Shown: positions 16,401 to 25,331, counted from the stretch's first letter. The stretch: 45,976 nt of DNA from Rhodospirillales bacterium (GCA_021775105.1 JAJFIJ010000140.1:1-45976), one strand, 5' to 3'. Program-made: numbers and translations. The notes: generated by a model not told the origin, from the letters alone.

Positions 16401-16575
16401 TTCAACCCTACTGACCCTCATTGTTGTTCCAGCTGCCTATAGTCTTGTTGATAGCATTGGAAGTTTTCTAGCGAGGGCTGGCGGCTTTTTCAAAAAGAAG
16501 CCTCTGGGGACAGAAATGCACCAAGTGGCTTCAGAGGATTCCAGCCGACAGAAAATAAGTGAAAGGAGAAAATAG
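13417..16575 (+). CDS. RND efflux permease, HAE1-type
   Basis: This inner-membrane proton-driven drug exporter has about 1052 residues from ATG 13417 (MWLVDISIRRPVFAVM). The longer frame from TTG 13396 lacks support. Two repeats each hold one N-terminal membrane helix, a large periplasmic loop and further helices. The proton-relay Asp-Asp pair is in LLVDDAIVVIEAI (helix 4). The second repeat carries FLLAMIALYIVLASQFNSF (split here as FLLAMIALYIV and LASQFNSF) and GIVMKNGILLIDRANQLR. The length and motifs are those of a complete permease. It is co-transcribed with the adaptor and probably with the GalT-like gene five bases downstream. Substrates cannot be predicted. Confidence 0.95.
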   Translation: MWLVDISIRRPVFAVMIIGALMVLGWISIDKLGIDLFPNVEFPNVSITTTLEGASPETIETEVTDVIEENVNTISGIKQMKSVSADGVSQVFIEFELTEDVNIKAQDVRDHTAIALGQLPLDIDSPVIEKLDPDAAPILSIMIAGEIPVGEITTFADEVAKEVLQRLPGIGSVTLVGGRKREIRIWLDAQQMRSYGVTAEEVVRAIHAEHAEIPGGRLEVGDGAREYGVKTKAEAQSVAEFSDLVVAYRPKGKATRLGDVARVEDGLEAERSYAQLNGRPGVSLEIRRQSGRNTVEVARLVKQEVEKLKKLAPEGVEIIIARDVSRFIESSINDVSHEIQIAMVLVVLITFIFLLNWRATLIVAIAIPTSLVSTFFIFGIFDFTINLLTLLALTVSIGLLVDDAIVVIEAIQHDIDNGKPPMLAAAEGTKRVGLAVLAGTFATLAVFIPIAFMEGIVGRFFLQYGLTIVFAVSVSLLVALTLTPMLSSRFLFKAKKHWVLFRVIEGFHQRLENAYRNAVVFSTRWSIPVLVLAIGSVAIGGYFSKQIPKGFTAKADRSEFQGDVDLPQGYGVGEARTSALHIQNALEKLDHIQDVFITVGAGSQGKVNRLNLYAKITPKQDRDTDQFVIMDGARKAIKSAAPEATKMTISEVPWISGGGISQLDIEYVLRGSDLNAMQTYADNLITEMRESNAFVDARSSFEGGRPELEILFDRARAGDLGISARELATTASIVIGGVDVGSFEDKGKRYDVRVRLDEGQRQEPHQLQLIQVRASDGRLIDLASIADINFSSGPAQIDRQDRARKISVLANAAPGVALGTATEKLKELIAKRVVPDGVTTSFEGKVRRMNEVATSIGAAFLLAMIALYIVLASQFNSFVQPLIIMLTAPLSFSGAFAAMYFGGFVLSLFAQIGLLALMGIVMKNGILLIDRANQLRAEGMGAREAIIQAGPERLRPVLMTAFAAIFGMIPVLIATSDGAEWRNVMGAIIIGGLASSTLLTLIVVPAAYSLVDSIGSFLARAGGFFKKKPLGTEMHQVASEDSSRQKISERRK

Positions 16576-16580
16576 AGCTC

Positions 16581-17627
16581 ATGCAACAAATAATTTTTCG
16601 CAAAGAAACGAAAACCGGTCGTCAATATGATCCCCGGAAGAATTTCGAACTTACGACAATTGAAAGTGAAATTCGATACGATCCGTTAACCGGGGATACG
16701 GGCCGAATCTGTCATTTTTCTTTATCCTCAACCGCACCTGAGGATCTCGAGGATATGGCCGCTGCGACGGCGATGAACTGCCCGTTTTGTTCCGGTATGG
16801 TCCACGATGTGACGCCGCGGTTTCCGGAAGAAATTTTGCGCGAGGGTCGATTGGTTCACGGGGATGCCGTGCTCTTCCCTAATCTCTTCCCGTACGACGA
16901 CCTCTCAGCCGTCGCCGTGATTTCCAAAAACCATTTTCATTCAATGGAAGATATGCCAACACACGTTGTTGAAGATGGGTTGGGTGTCGCCCGAAAGTTC
17001 CTCGAGATTGCTGAACCTCACATATCTCAAGATGGCTCCGAAGTCTTCGGTATCGTTACCTGGAACTATATGCCTCCATCCGGAAGCTCGCAGGTCCACC
17101 CTCATATGCAGATCGTGGCAACGACAACTCCGGGGAATGCCATTCGCCGTGAGATCGCGGCGGGGAAAACCTACTATGAAGAACATGGGCGTACATATAT
17201 GGCGGACCTTGTTGAAATCGAACGAAGCACCGGGCTCCGATGGATCGGTGAAAGCGGTACTGTGAAATGGATAGCGCCGTTTGTTCCGAACGGCTTGATG
17301 GGAGATTGCATGGCTGTGTTTCCTGATCGTTCCACGGTGCTGGATTTAAACGATCAGGATATTGTTGATTTTGCCATTGGGTTTCGCCGCATATTGAAAG
17401 CTTTTTCCACCATGGGATTGTGGAGCTTTAACCTCACGTTTCTCCCGGGGGCCATGGGGACCAATTCGGATCATCATTGGCTGACGGCAAAGATTACGCC
17501 CAGGCTTTTTATAAACCCGACGCTGCACGTTTCTGATGTTGCCTACCTTCAACTTCATCTGGACGAGCGGTTCGCCATGATTTCCCCAGAACAAACGGCA
17601 GAGAAATTACGAAACATTATGGAATAA
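16581..17627 (+). CDS. GalT-like (HIT superfamily) nucleotidylyltransferase-type protein
   Basis: This 348-residue protein resembles galactose-1-phosphate uridylyltransferase. It has a zinc-type CPFC pair (about residues 68-71), the active-site triad in SQVHPHMQ (HxHxQ; nucleophile expected at the second His), and a second half with FNLTFLPGAMGTNSDHHW. Classical GalT has HPHGQ. No other galactose or nucleotide-sugar genes are nearby, so a Leloir-pathway role is doubtful. It follows the RND permease by five bases and probably shares its transcript, an odd combination. Its true substrate, perhaps another nucleotide phosphorolysis reaction, is unknown. Confidence 0.8.
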   Translation: MQQIIFRKETKTGRQYDPRKNFELTTIESEIRYDPLTGDTGRICHFSLSSTAPEDLEDMAAATAMNCPFCSGMVHDVTPRFPEEILREGRLVHGDAVLFPNLFPYDDLSAVAVISKNHFHSMEDMPTHVVEDGLGVARKFLEIAEPHISQDGSEVFGIVTWNYMPPSGSSQVHPHMQIVATTTPGNAIRREIAAGKTYYEEHGRTYMADLVEIERSTGLRWIGESGTVKWIAPFVPNGLMGDCMAVFPDRSTVLDLNDQDIVDFAIGFRRILKAFSTMGLWSFNLTFLPGAMGTNSDHHWLTAKITPRLFINPTLHVSDVAYLQLHLDERFAMISPEQTAEKLRNIME

Positions 17628-17680
17628 AGAGTCGACTGAATTTAAAGCATGTTGCATGGATAAAGAAAAATGGGTGGCAA

Positions 17681-17707
17681 GGGAACCACCGTCACGGTGA
17701 GGTTCCC
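17681..17707. other. inverted repeat near the end of the Tn3 remnant
   Basis: GGGAACC (17681-17687) and GGTTCCC (17701-17707) flank a short ACCGTCACGGT-like dyad. It lies downstream of the transposase stop, on the side where a Tn3-type terminal repeat is expected. Whether it is that terminal repeat or a transcription terminator is undecided. The rest of 17628-17885 holds no gene I can support. Confidence 0.3.
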
Positions 17708-17885
17708 GATCGGCATCTCACCGGACCGTTCGACACTTTCCGAATGATGTACCAAAGGTCTTTGGTAAGGCCCTTCGAACTGACGGACGGAAGCGCTAAT
17801 TGTGGAAACCGTGACGCGGCCTCTTCGGGGTCGAGTCCGGCTGGGGGCGGAATTGTATCATAAGCTCCCGTGCTCATGATTCTGG

Positions 17886-18243
17886 TCACCTGTATTCGCC
17901 GGTTAGGAGGATATGAGCCCACCCAAGCGGTGAGATGTGCGCCAGAAGCTCTGGGGCGCAGTCCAGTCCTGCCTTTTCGCGCTGTTTGACGGCCTCTCCG
18001 AGTTGGGTCGTGTTCCAATAGATGATCGCTGCGGCAAGGAGATTGAGGCCCGCCATCCGATAGTGCTGACCTTCAGTGGAACGATCCCTGATTTCACCCT
18101 GACGCCCAATGCGAAGGGTATTCTTCAGGGCATGATGCGCCTCCTCTTTGTTGAGGCCGATCTGGGCACGGCGCTGCATGTCCGCATCAAGCAACCAGTC
18201 GATGATGAACAGGGTCCGTTCAATTCGGCCTATCCTTTCCGAC
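17886..18243 (-). pseudogene. Tn3-family transposase TnpA, C-terminal remnant
   Basis: The last 115-120 codons of a Tn3-type DDE transposase remain. The frame reads SERIGRIERTLFIIDWLLDA (from 18243), then GLNKEEAHHALKNTLRIGRQ, RDRSTEGQHYRMAGLNLLAA and ends in LLAHISPLGWAHILLTGEYR before TGA. Full-length TnpA is nearly 1000 residues; the rest is absent. Its upstream side runs straight into the 3' end of the topoisomerase gene on the same strand, sharing the TCGGAAAGGATAG stretch in another frame. The fragment marks a recombination junction at the edge of the conjugative module. Confidence 0.88.
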
Positions 18244-20401
18244 TGAAACCGCCCTTCCCCTTTTTCTTTTTGCCTTTCGGGCCGCCAAACGCCTTGTCGA
18301 GATAATTTCCAGCCAATTTGGAATCAGTCCGCCAGCCTTCAGCGGGCTCGCCCTTGCCCTGGGCAATCATTTTTTCCACCCACTCGATTTGTTTTGCAGA
18401 CGGCGGATACGTGTTGGCCATGTTCATATCAAGAAAGGTTTTGCAGATAGAGTAATCCGTTAAATAGCCTTCAGGCAGATCTACCCCTGCCCGCCTGGCA
18501 CAGCCCTTGGCTGCCTTAAGCATCTTTTCAGAGGGCGCGCCGCTCTGAAAATTACCCTCAAATCGCTTCGCGTGCAAAACCATCATAAGCTTTTGGGCTT
18601 CGCTTGATATCTGATCAACCGCCTCTATGGCCGTCGATTTGCCAACAGTGATATCGTCAAGCATCAGCTCCCATTTGGCAGTATAGCCCGGATCAACGAG
18701 ATCCGGAGCGCACCCAAGAAGCAATTCGTATACCTGCAGACCTGCAGGCGTAGGGATAACGTGTTTTCCCTTTTGAACGATTTGTTTCTGCAGGCGCAGA
18801 CCTTTAATCACTTCGCCGCGTGTTGCTGGTGTACCGATACCCTTGGCTTCCTTCAGGCGGTCTTTTAAGGGACCATCATCAACGAACTTCCAGGCATCCT
18901 GCATGGCGGCGATAAGAGAGCCTTCGTTGAATCTGGGCGGAGGTTTTGTTTTTTTAGAGTCGACGGCCACGTTCGCAAACCGCGAGGCCTCACCGTCTGA
19001 CAATTCCGGCAGGTTTATAGATTTATCTTCCTTGTTTTTATCATCGTCATTGTCGTCAACCGAGAGAACATCTTTCCAGCCCATGCGTCGGGTGACATTG
19101 CCAACAGCTTTAAACTCATGCCCTTCCGCCTCGATCGTCACCACTGTTTGATCATACAACCAGTCTGGGCTAAGCGCGGCGACATAATGACGCGCAACCA
19201 GGTCAAACAGTCTAGTTTCGTCGTCAGATAATCTTTCATAGATAACCGCTACTTGTTCAATTGTCGCCACATTTGGGATTACCGCGTGGTGGCTCACGCC
19301 CTCAAGGCATTTGTCGCAAAAATGACCGGACTTACCTTTTCGAACAACGACATCGTCTTGAGACGGTATCAAATCCGCGAAAGCCTCAAGGGTTGCGAGA
19401 CCCGAGAGCATTTCGCCAACATCAGCAGCATGGTTCTCCGTGAGATACTTTGCTTCAGCTCTTGGATAGGTCAGGATTTTATGCGTGTCATACAGAGCTT
19501 GCGCCACTTCCAGGGTGCGATCCGCAGCCCAACCGAATCGGGAACCACAAATTTTCTGCATTTGTGGCAGATCAAGCAGCTTAGGCGGCCCTCGGCGTTT
19601 GGCTTCACACTTGAGGCTTAACGGGCCGGTAAATCCTTCAACCAGGCTTTTTATTTTGTTGGCACTGTCCGCCGATAACAATTTGATTTTATCGCCGTAT
19701 TTCTCCGGATCATGGTGAACTTCAAATGAACCGTTCTCCACTTCAGCCGCCGCCGTTACCTCAAAATAGTCAATTGAATTGAAATTAAGAATTTCCAGTT
19801 CTCGTTTGCAGAGAATGGAGAGTGTCGGAGTCTTAACCCGGCCAATGCCAAGCGCACCCTCAATATCTTTAGGCTTAACGGATTTTGTTGCGGAGCGTGT
19901 CATTGTAAGATTGAAAATCTGGTCGCCTTGCTGGCGGGCTCGAAACGCCTGATAGAGATTTTCATAATTTGACGCCGGTTGAAGATTATCAAACGCCTTT
20001 CTAAGGGTTTTGGGATCTGTCGCCGTAAACATGGCGCGAAGGATCTCCCCGCCAAAGTTAAAGTGATCCGTCAGCTCGCGGCCAATTCCTTCCCCTTCTC
20101 TATCACAATCAGTGGCAATAATTACCGTTGAGGCCGTTTTCAGAGCGTCCTTGATGCTGGCGAGCTTGCGCTTCACGTTGTCCGGTGATTTAGGGTCAAC
20201 CTTCGTCTTGTAAAATCCCGATGGGGGGCGCAAGACCTCAAAATCCCAATTTTTCCAATCCCATCCAGGATTCACATCTTCTGGCATTTCGAGGGTCAAT
20301 AAGTGTCCTTGCGCGGGATAAATCTGGCCAAATTTATCGCCGATAGCATTAGCAACATCTTTGGCCTGGCTTGTTTTTTCGGTGATCACAATCGTTGTCA
20401 T
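18230..20401 (-). CDS. type IA DNA topoisomerase (topoisomerase III-like, conjugation-associated)
   Basis: This 723-residue type IA topoisomerase has the N-terminal Toprim domain with acidic motif TDCDREGEG (residues 97-105), the family segment AFRARQQGDQIFNLTMTR, the GIGRVKTPTL motif and the expected catalytic Tyr312 in TYPRAEAKYL. The C-terminal core has KGIGTPATRGEVI and a short Lys/Gly-rich tail. Such enzymes are common in conjugative plasmids and ICEs, where they resolve transferred DNA. It is the last gene of the VirB operon, 44 bases after VirD4. The final codons and stop lie in Tn3-derived sequence, so the native C-terminus may have been replaced. Confidence 0.92.
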   Translation of the reverse strand: MTTIVITEKTSQAKDVANAIGDKFGQIYPAQGHLLTLEMPEDVNPGWDWKNWDFEVLRPPSGFYKTKVDPKSPDNVKRKLASIKDALKTASTVIIATDCDREGEGIGRELTDHFNFGGEILRAMFTATDPKTLRKAFDNLQPASNYENLYQAFRARQQGDQIFNLTMTRSATKSVKPKDIEGALGIGRVKTPTLSILCKRELEILNFNSIDYFEVTAAAEVENGSFEVHHDPEKYGDKIKLLSADSANKIKSLVEGFTGPLSLKCEAKRRGPPKLLDLPQMQKICGSRFGWAADRTLEVAQALYDTHKILTYPRAEAKYLTENHAADVGEMLSGLATLEAFADLIPSQDDVVVRKGKSGHFCDKCLEGVSHHAVIPNVATIEQVAVIYERLSDDETRLFDLVARHYVAALSPDWLYDQTVVTIEAEGHEFKAVGNVTRRMGWKDVLSVDDNDDDKNKEDKSINLPELSDGEASRFANVAVDSKKTKPPPRFNEGSLIAAMQDAWKFVDDGPLKDRLKEAKGIGTPATRGEVIKGLRLQKQIVQKGKHVIPTPAGLQVYELLLGCAPDLVDPGYTAKWELMLDDITVGKSTAIEAVDQISSEAQKLMMVLHAKRFEGNFQSGAPSEKMLKAAKGCARRAGVDLPEGYLTDYSICKTFLDMNMANTYPPSAKQIEWVEKMIAQGKGEPAEGWRTDSKLAGNYLDKAFGGPKGKKKKGKGGFSRKG

Positions 20402-20445
20402 CAGTAACTTTCCTCAGAAATATTTAAAGTGTGACGCGATTTAGC

Positions 20446-22140
20446 TTAACCGCCAGTCACAAACGAGGTTGGCGGTTTCATTTTAGTGAACTTCTTGAAT
20501 TTCCGGATATCCGGCGAGAACGCGCCGGTCGCTTTAAGGGGTGTCGAGTAGTGATTAGGAGCCAGAACGAGAGAATGAAATTGCTTCAGAGACCCGAACA
20601 CTTCCGGTCGGATGAGGTAATGGCCCTCAAGTGATTGTGACCCGCCTGACTGCTTCATTGATTCATTAAGTGAGAAAGATTTTTTGACGCGGGTTTCCTG
20701 ACCAATGATGTCCGCGAGTTCCTTCTGAACATCGCGATTGATCTGGAAATAAATGACCTTGTATTGATAGACCGTGTTGATCGTAGACCAGCCATCAGGG
20801 CCATAGACTTCCCTGAACTGCCCAGGATCTTGCCCAACGATAACGTAATTAGCGTGGCACTTACGCGACAGCGCCGGTCCCTGCAGAATGACTTTAGGCA
20901 TATAGCCGAGGCGCGGCGCTTCATCGAGCAGGAACGTCACGCCCATCTTACTCACTACATCCTCTTTTGTGATCGAATTGATTTCACCAACAAGAATGCT
21001 CAGGAAAATACGGGTGATCGCGGCGAACGTCTCAACTTCCTTATCTGGTATGGCGATATATACCGATATCGGTTTACCATTAATGCCGCGAAAATCCTTA
21101 ACCGAGAAGTCCGAGCGGGACGTTGCATTACAAACGTGTTCGTTCTGCCATAAGCTCAAACCCCGTTCATAAGACGAAATATAACCAGAACGTTCCTTAA
21201 ATTGAGCCATCGCCATTGATTTGAAGGTTCCAACCACCACACGCGGCAGCCCCTTGTGTTCAGCGATAACCGCTTTTTCCGTCAAAAACATGCCGACCGG
21301 ATCATCAGATTCCCCGGCATCGGTCTCCCCTACCCCTTCAGCAATCCAATAAAAGACCTCCTCAAACGTCGCGGATTTGCCTTGTTCTCGTGCTTCAAAT
21401 ACAAGAAATAACGTCGCGGCAACGCCGAGTTGCCGTCCGCGTTCATCAAAATGCGAATCAGCGCCGGGTGTTCTTGGGATCAACAGCTGCCAAATGTTAT
21501 CAACATACGTTTGAAGATTGGCATGATCTTCCGGCAGTTCCGATTCCTGCAGGGGGTTCCATTTGGCGGTTTCGGAATCACCCCATGACACCTTGAAGCA
21601 AGGGCCAACGGACGCCCGACAGCCAGCGGTTTCGTTAAACAACTCCCCCGAAAGATCATGAACCACAATAGAACGCTTGTCTCCGGCATTAAAGATCGAT
21701 GGTTTTATCACGCCCTCGGATTTACCGGAACCAGGTGCGGCCAACACGCAAGCGGATAACCACTTATCAAACGCCAAGACCGACTTAAACGCCACACCAA
21801 GAACAACCCCCTCGGATGCCGTTAGCCCCATCTTTTTGAGATCGCCTTTCCGGGCGAACCGCGCTTCGCCATAGTCTGTTTTCTTTCGGGTGATGATCCA
21901 TATCGCGACGGAGCCTAAAATCGAGACAAACAGCGTCCACATCGGCGCGGCATTCTTCAACGCGGATATAAGCTCCGGTGGAAATATCCCCTGTTGCCAG
22001 CGATATTTTCCAAGCCAAACCCACCACTCAACACGCAGGGCATTGAACCCCATTTCCTGATTGACCTGCCAGCCAATACCACCGACCAACACGCCAATCA
22101 GGCACAGGAAGACAGCAGTAATATTCTTTGACCTGATCAT
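20446..22140 (-). CDS. virD4: type IV coupling protein VirD4/TraG
   Basis: This hexameric inner-membrane ATPase recruits the relaxosome to the secretion channel. ATG at 22140 (MIRSKNITAV) overlaps the VirB11 stop as ATGA, so I prefer it over the longer frame from 22188. It has 564 residues. Two N-terminal membrane helices (about 8-28 and 66-84) precede the AAPGSGKSEG Walker A and the Walker B FLLDEAPRLGYM. The latter has DEA where the family usually has DEF. C-terminal motifs include GQDPGQFREVYG and TVYQYKVIYF. The length is typical of VirD4. It is adjacent to a topoisomerase, but no relaxase gene is seen in the window. Confidence 0.93.
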   Translation of the reverse strand: MIRSKNITAVFLCLIGVLVGGIGWQVNQEMGFNALRVEWWVWLGKYRWQQGIFPPELISALKNAAPMWTLFVSILGSVAIWIITRKKTDYGEARFARKGDLKKMGLTASEGVVLGVAFKSVLAFDKWLSACVLAAPGSGKSEGVIKPSIFNAGDKRSIVVHDLSGELFNETAGCRASVGPCFKVSWGDSETAKWNPLQESELPEDHANLQTYVDNIWQLLIPRTPGADSHFDERGRQLGVAATLFLVFEAREQGKSATFEEVFYWIAEGVGETDAGESDDPVGMFLTEKAVIAEHKGLPRVVVGTFKSMAMAQFKERSGYISSYERGLSLWQNEHVCNATSRSDFSVKDFRGINGKPISVYIAIPDKEVETFAAITRIFLSILVGEINSITKEDVVSKMGVTFLLDEAPRLGYMPKVILQGPALSRKCHANYVIVGQDPGQFREVYGPDGWSTINTVYQYKVIYFQINRDVQKELADIIGQETRVKKSFSLNESMKQSGGSQSLEGHYLIRPEVFGSLKQFHSLVLAPNHYSTPLKATGAFSPDIRKFKKFTKMKPPTSFVTGG

Positions 22141-23135
22141 GCGGCGACACCATTTTTTAGAATCCACTCGTCGTTTGCGGGCTCCCACATATCCGTGACA
22201 ACTCTCATCCCGTCAGATCTCCGTTTGATCTGGACAACCAGATCAACCATATCGCGGAGATATTCAGGGATATCATCCATACGCTCACGGCCAGACCAGG
22301 CGACATTCTGAGTAAACTTCCTTCGGATAACTTGCTCTGGTGTGTCGGCGTGAATGGTCATAATCATGCCGCGGTGGCCTGTATTAAGCAGGCCGAGCGC
22401 AGCAAAGGCATTTTGTGTGGAAATTTCACCAAAGACGATCAGCTCCGGCGACGCTCTCATGCAGTGATCATAAAGCTGCCTATAGCTCAATTTACCGGGA
22501 GCCGAATTGTTTTCATCACGCGCCGCGAGCAACGTAACCCGATCCTTAAAATGATCGGTGTCCAATTCTTCCGTATCTTCCATAGTGATAATCCGGCGCT
22601 CTTTATTGGCTTCCCTTAGCAGAAGGTTAAGGAGCGTTGTTTTGCCGGTATTTGTTGAGCCAGCAATAACAATGGTTCGTTCCTGCCGAACGAGTTCAAG
22701 CAGATATTCAAGAGGCCGCCCCGCCAGTCCAAAATCCTCGTAAAGAGCTTGGAACGGATGCTTGCATCGGATAGCTACCGATATCTCTTGCGGTAAGGAC
22801 GGGCCGACGACCCCCTGAAATCTGTGTTTGAAAGGCAGCGTCGTTGATAACGAAGGGTGGTCCGCGCTGAACTGAAGACCGGCGTTATTAGATAGCGCCG
22901 ACATCAGTTTCTTGAAATATCCGACCGTCAAAAGACGATCATCATAAAAACGTTTGCCGCCGCCCCTTTCGTCAACAATGACCCGGCACGGCTCATTCAC
23001 AAAGACCTCGACAGTTGTTTTTCGGTTAATGTACTGCCAAAGCGGTTTTAGCGCCTGATCAAGAATGGGATCTTCGCAGATATCCAGGGAGCGGCGGGGC
23101 TTGCCGTGACCGCTCCCCTTACGATCATAATTCAT
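22137..23135 (-). CDS. virB11: VirB11 secretion ATPase
   Basis: This 332-residue hexameric traffic ATPase of the type IV secretion system has Walker A AGSTNTGKTTLL (residues 158-169; usually GGTGSGKTT), the Asp-box IITMEDTEEL, Walker B-like RASPELIVFGEIS and the His-box GHRGMIMTIHAD. It acts on the cytoplasmic face with VirB4 to drive pilus assembly and transfer. It follows the cysteine-repeat gene by three bases and overlaps VirD4 by four. Confidence 0.94.
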   Translation of the reverse strand: MNYDRKGSGHGKPRRSLDICEDPILDQALKPLWQYINRKTTVEVFVNEPCRVIVDERGGGKRFYDDRLLTVGYFKKLMSALSNNAGLQFSADHPSLSTTLPFKHRFQGVVGPSLPQEISVAIRCKHPFQALYEDFGLAGRPLEYLLELVRQERTIVIAGSTNTGKTTLLNLLLREANKERRIITMEDTEELDTDHFKDRVTLLAARDENNSAPGKLSYRQLYDHCMRASPELIVFGEISTQNAFAALGLLNTGHRGMIMTIHADTPEQVIRRKFTQNVAWSGRERMDDIPEYLRDMVDLVVQIKRRSDGMRVVTDMWEPANDEWILKNGVAA

Positions 23136-23138
23136 AAC

Positions 23139-25331
23139 CTACCACCCCAACCCAATCCGCCAGGAGTTGATCAGACTCGCGTCATCGGTGGTTGCGGAAC
23201 AAATGTTCGATGGCCTTCCGACGACACAGCTCCAACCGCTGCACGGCATCACGGATGCACAATCCGGATGACTGCCCCGCCCTGCCGTTTCTGAGATCTG
23301 TTGACCGTCACCACGGGTTAGCGTTCTAGTGCCTTCATAGGTGGCCGTGGACCAATACCGCTGATGGCCAGTACTCCAATCTCTTGCGTTGCGTGTTCTT
23401 GTCTCGCCAACTTTATTCCATGTAGTGGCAATTGACGCGATACAGGCATAAACCGGATCGCCGGGCGCTGCCGGTCCCGTCACCTTAGAAAAGACGGAGC
23501 CGTCCGGACGGGCGTAAACCTCAACGTTCTGCCGGGCGGCCATACTGTTGCAGCCCTCATATGTCACGTCGCCGGTGTTAGCAATTTTCGCTTTATTGTA
23601 AACAAACGGCACTTGAGCAGCACCCTCGCGAACTTGCGCCGGGGAAACCTCGACTTTTCCAACCTGAGTGCCGGTTATATAAATCTTGGTTTTAGCAAAC
23701 GAATAAAGCTGATCGTCATGATGTTCATACCCGTGAATGTCACCGCCTTCAACTTGATGAGGATACGAGACCTCTGACTGCAAACACCCGGTTATGTAGG
23801 ACCGCGCGCCTCCAGATGTTTCATAGTACGTGCGTTCTTTTCCAAAGCTCTGGTTCGTGCTCAGATTATGAACAAAGTCAGATTCACAACCGACGACCGT
23901 TTTAACCAGGGGCGATTTGCTTCCGGCATCCGGGGTACACTCCGTCACCCACTGCGGATTGCCATCAACTTCGATACGCTTGCGGGCCTGTGGATAGGCA
24001 AACCCGTTTTCCGTCGAAACCAGCCAATCACAAACCGGCGCGCCGTTCACGGCCGATACCGTCTCATGGGCATACGATGTCCCTGTATCGGTACATTCGC
24101 GGGCCGTGTACTCCTGGCTGTTCAGATTAAAAGTGACTTTTGCCATTTGCAGGCTCACGCCCGCATTAAAGTCATGCCGCAATGAGCAGTCATTTGTTTT
24201 TTCCACCATCGCCACATCACCGTTAGCCGTCGGCTCGCACCCGCGCACCACAACACGCCGGTTAAGCGCATCCTCATAAATTAACTCCGCTCTCTCCGTC
24301 GCCCTCATGGTCGAGAAATTTGTTTCGAGCGAACAGCCGGTCTTATCCTCGACAATGACAAACTCTTTATCCGTATCAACTTTGCACTCACCAACATCAG
24401 TAGTGCTGCCACCTGCGTCTGTGTAGTAGGTAATGTATTGCGGTTTTGCCTTAAGCGCCGCCAGATCCACACGATCAGCACATCGTGATATGCTTCGCTT
24501 CAGCTCATAACGAACCTCAGAATCCGTACACTCGGATTCACCGGAGTCGACCCCACCCTTAACGGTGATTGCCTTTGACTGTACGATAGCCACGCCTTGC
24601 GCCTCATCAATCCGAACGCTGCAGCCCTCTGACGTAATTCTAGTTCCTTCCAGAATTTCGGCGACCGCTTCCTTTGCTTTTTCCGAAACGGCCAGGCGTT
24701 GGAATTTGGAGGCAATATCATTGCCCTGTGCAGGAGAGTTTTTACCGCTTTCGGCAGCACTACTACCGCTCGTCTCGTTCTTCTCATCAGCATTATCATT
24801 GCCGAGCGCGCTACCTGCCGCAGCTGCAGCGCCAGACGCGACGGATGCGGCGGCACTTTTAAGGCCTTGTACCGCTTTGACCATCACCGCCATATTGCCG
24901 CCAGCGGTCATATTCTTGCCTGCAGCAATCGTCCCCCCATCAACAACAAGTTGCGACGACCAGGATTGATCAAGAACTGTAGAGCGCGCGTCACCACTAC
25001 TGGATTTGCCCACCTGGTTCCAGACGACCTGCGCAACCGTTTTTCCAGCGACCGCGACTTGTCGGGCGTAACCCTCTACAGACACGCCGCTGAAAGAAAC
25101 ACCAGATGGAGCATTTTCAACACCAACCACCTGACCCTTTACCTGAACCGGGTTTCCGCCTTGGAAAACTACGGCCTGCGGCAATTGCACGGTCATTTTC
25201 CCGGCGTTAAGATTAATCGGTGCTTGTTGCCCCGTTTGCGCCGATTGAGGCGTTTGCGCAAGCGTCGTTGCAGGCGTGAAATACATTATCGCTGCAGTCG
25301 CTGTACAAATGGGTTTGAAAAACTGTTTCAT
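23139..25331 (-). CDS. secreted cysteine-repeat protein of the VirB operon (unknown function)
   Basis: This 730-residue protein is not one of the standard VirB subunits. A signal peptide ends about residue 25 (TTLA before QTPQ). Residues 30-160 look like a beta-rich head. Ala/Ser-rich low-complexity residues 158-200 act as a linker. Residues 237-516 form six tandem repeats of about 48 residues, each with two cysteines spaced C-x30-33-C (237/268, 284/316, 333/365, 382/413, 434/465, 482/516) and 15-20 residues between repeats. Six more cysteines lie in the last 140 residues (594, 630, 691, 697, 702, 711). Regular Cys pairs suggest disulfide-linked modules outside the cytoplasm. It lies between VirB10 and VirB11, a few bases from each neighbour. 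A surface adhesin or mating-pair stabiliser is plausible, but unproven. Confidence 0.85.
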   Translation of the reverse strand: MKQFFKPICTATAAIMYFTPATTLAQTPQSAQTGQQAPINLNAGKMTVQLPQAVVFQGGNPVQVKGQVVGVENAPSGVSFSGVSVEGYARQVAVAGKTVAQVVWNQVGKSSSGDARSTVLDQSWSSQLVVDGGTIAAGKNMTAGGNMAVMVKAVQGLKSAAASVASGAAAAAGSALGNDNADEKNETSGSSAAESGKNSPAQGNDIASKFQRLAVSEKAKEAVAEILEGTRITSEGCSVRIDEAQGVAIVQSKAITVKGGVDSGESECTDSEVRYELKRSISRCADRVDLAALKAKPQYITYYTDAGGSTTDVGECKVDTDKEFVIVEDKTGCSLETNFSTMRATERAELIYEDALNRRVVVRGCEPTANGDVAMVEKTNDCSLRHDFNAGVSLQMAKVTFNLNSQEYTARECTDTGTSYAHETVSAVNGAPVCDWLVSTENGFAYPQARKRIEVDGNPQWVTECTPDAGSKSPLVKTVVGCESDFVHNLSTNQSFGKERTYYETSGGARSYITGCLQSEVSYPHQVEGGDIHGYEHHDDQLYSFAKTKIYITGTQVGKVEVSPAQVREGAAQVPFVYNKAKIANTGDVTYEGCNSMAARQNVEVYARPDGSVFSKVTGPAAPGDPVYACIASIATTWNKVGETRTRNARDWSTGHQRYWSTATYEGTRTLTRGDGQQISETAGRGSHPDCASVMPCSGWSCVVGRPSNICSATTDDASLINSWRIGLGW

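Noticed and set aside
17692-18018. Open frame on the - strand beside the Tn3 remnant
   Set aside because: It overlaps the transposase tail in another frame and shows no family features.
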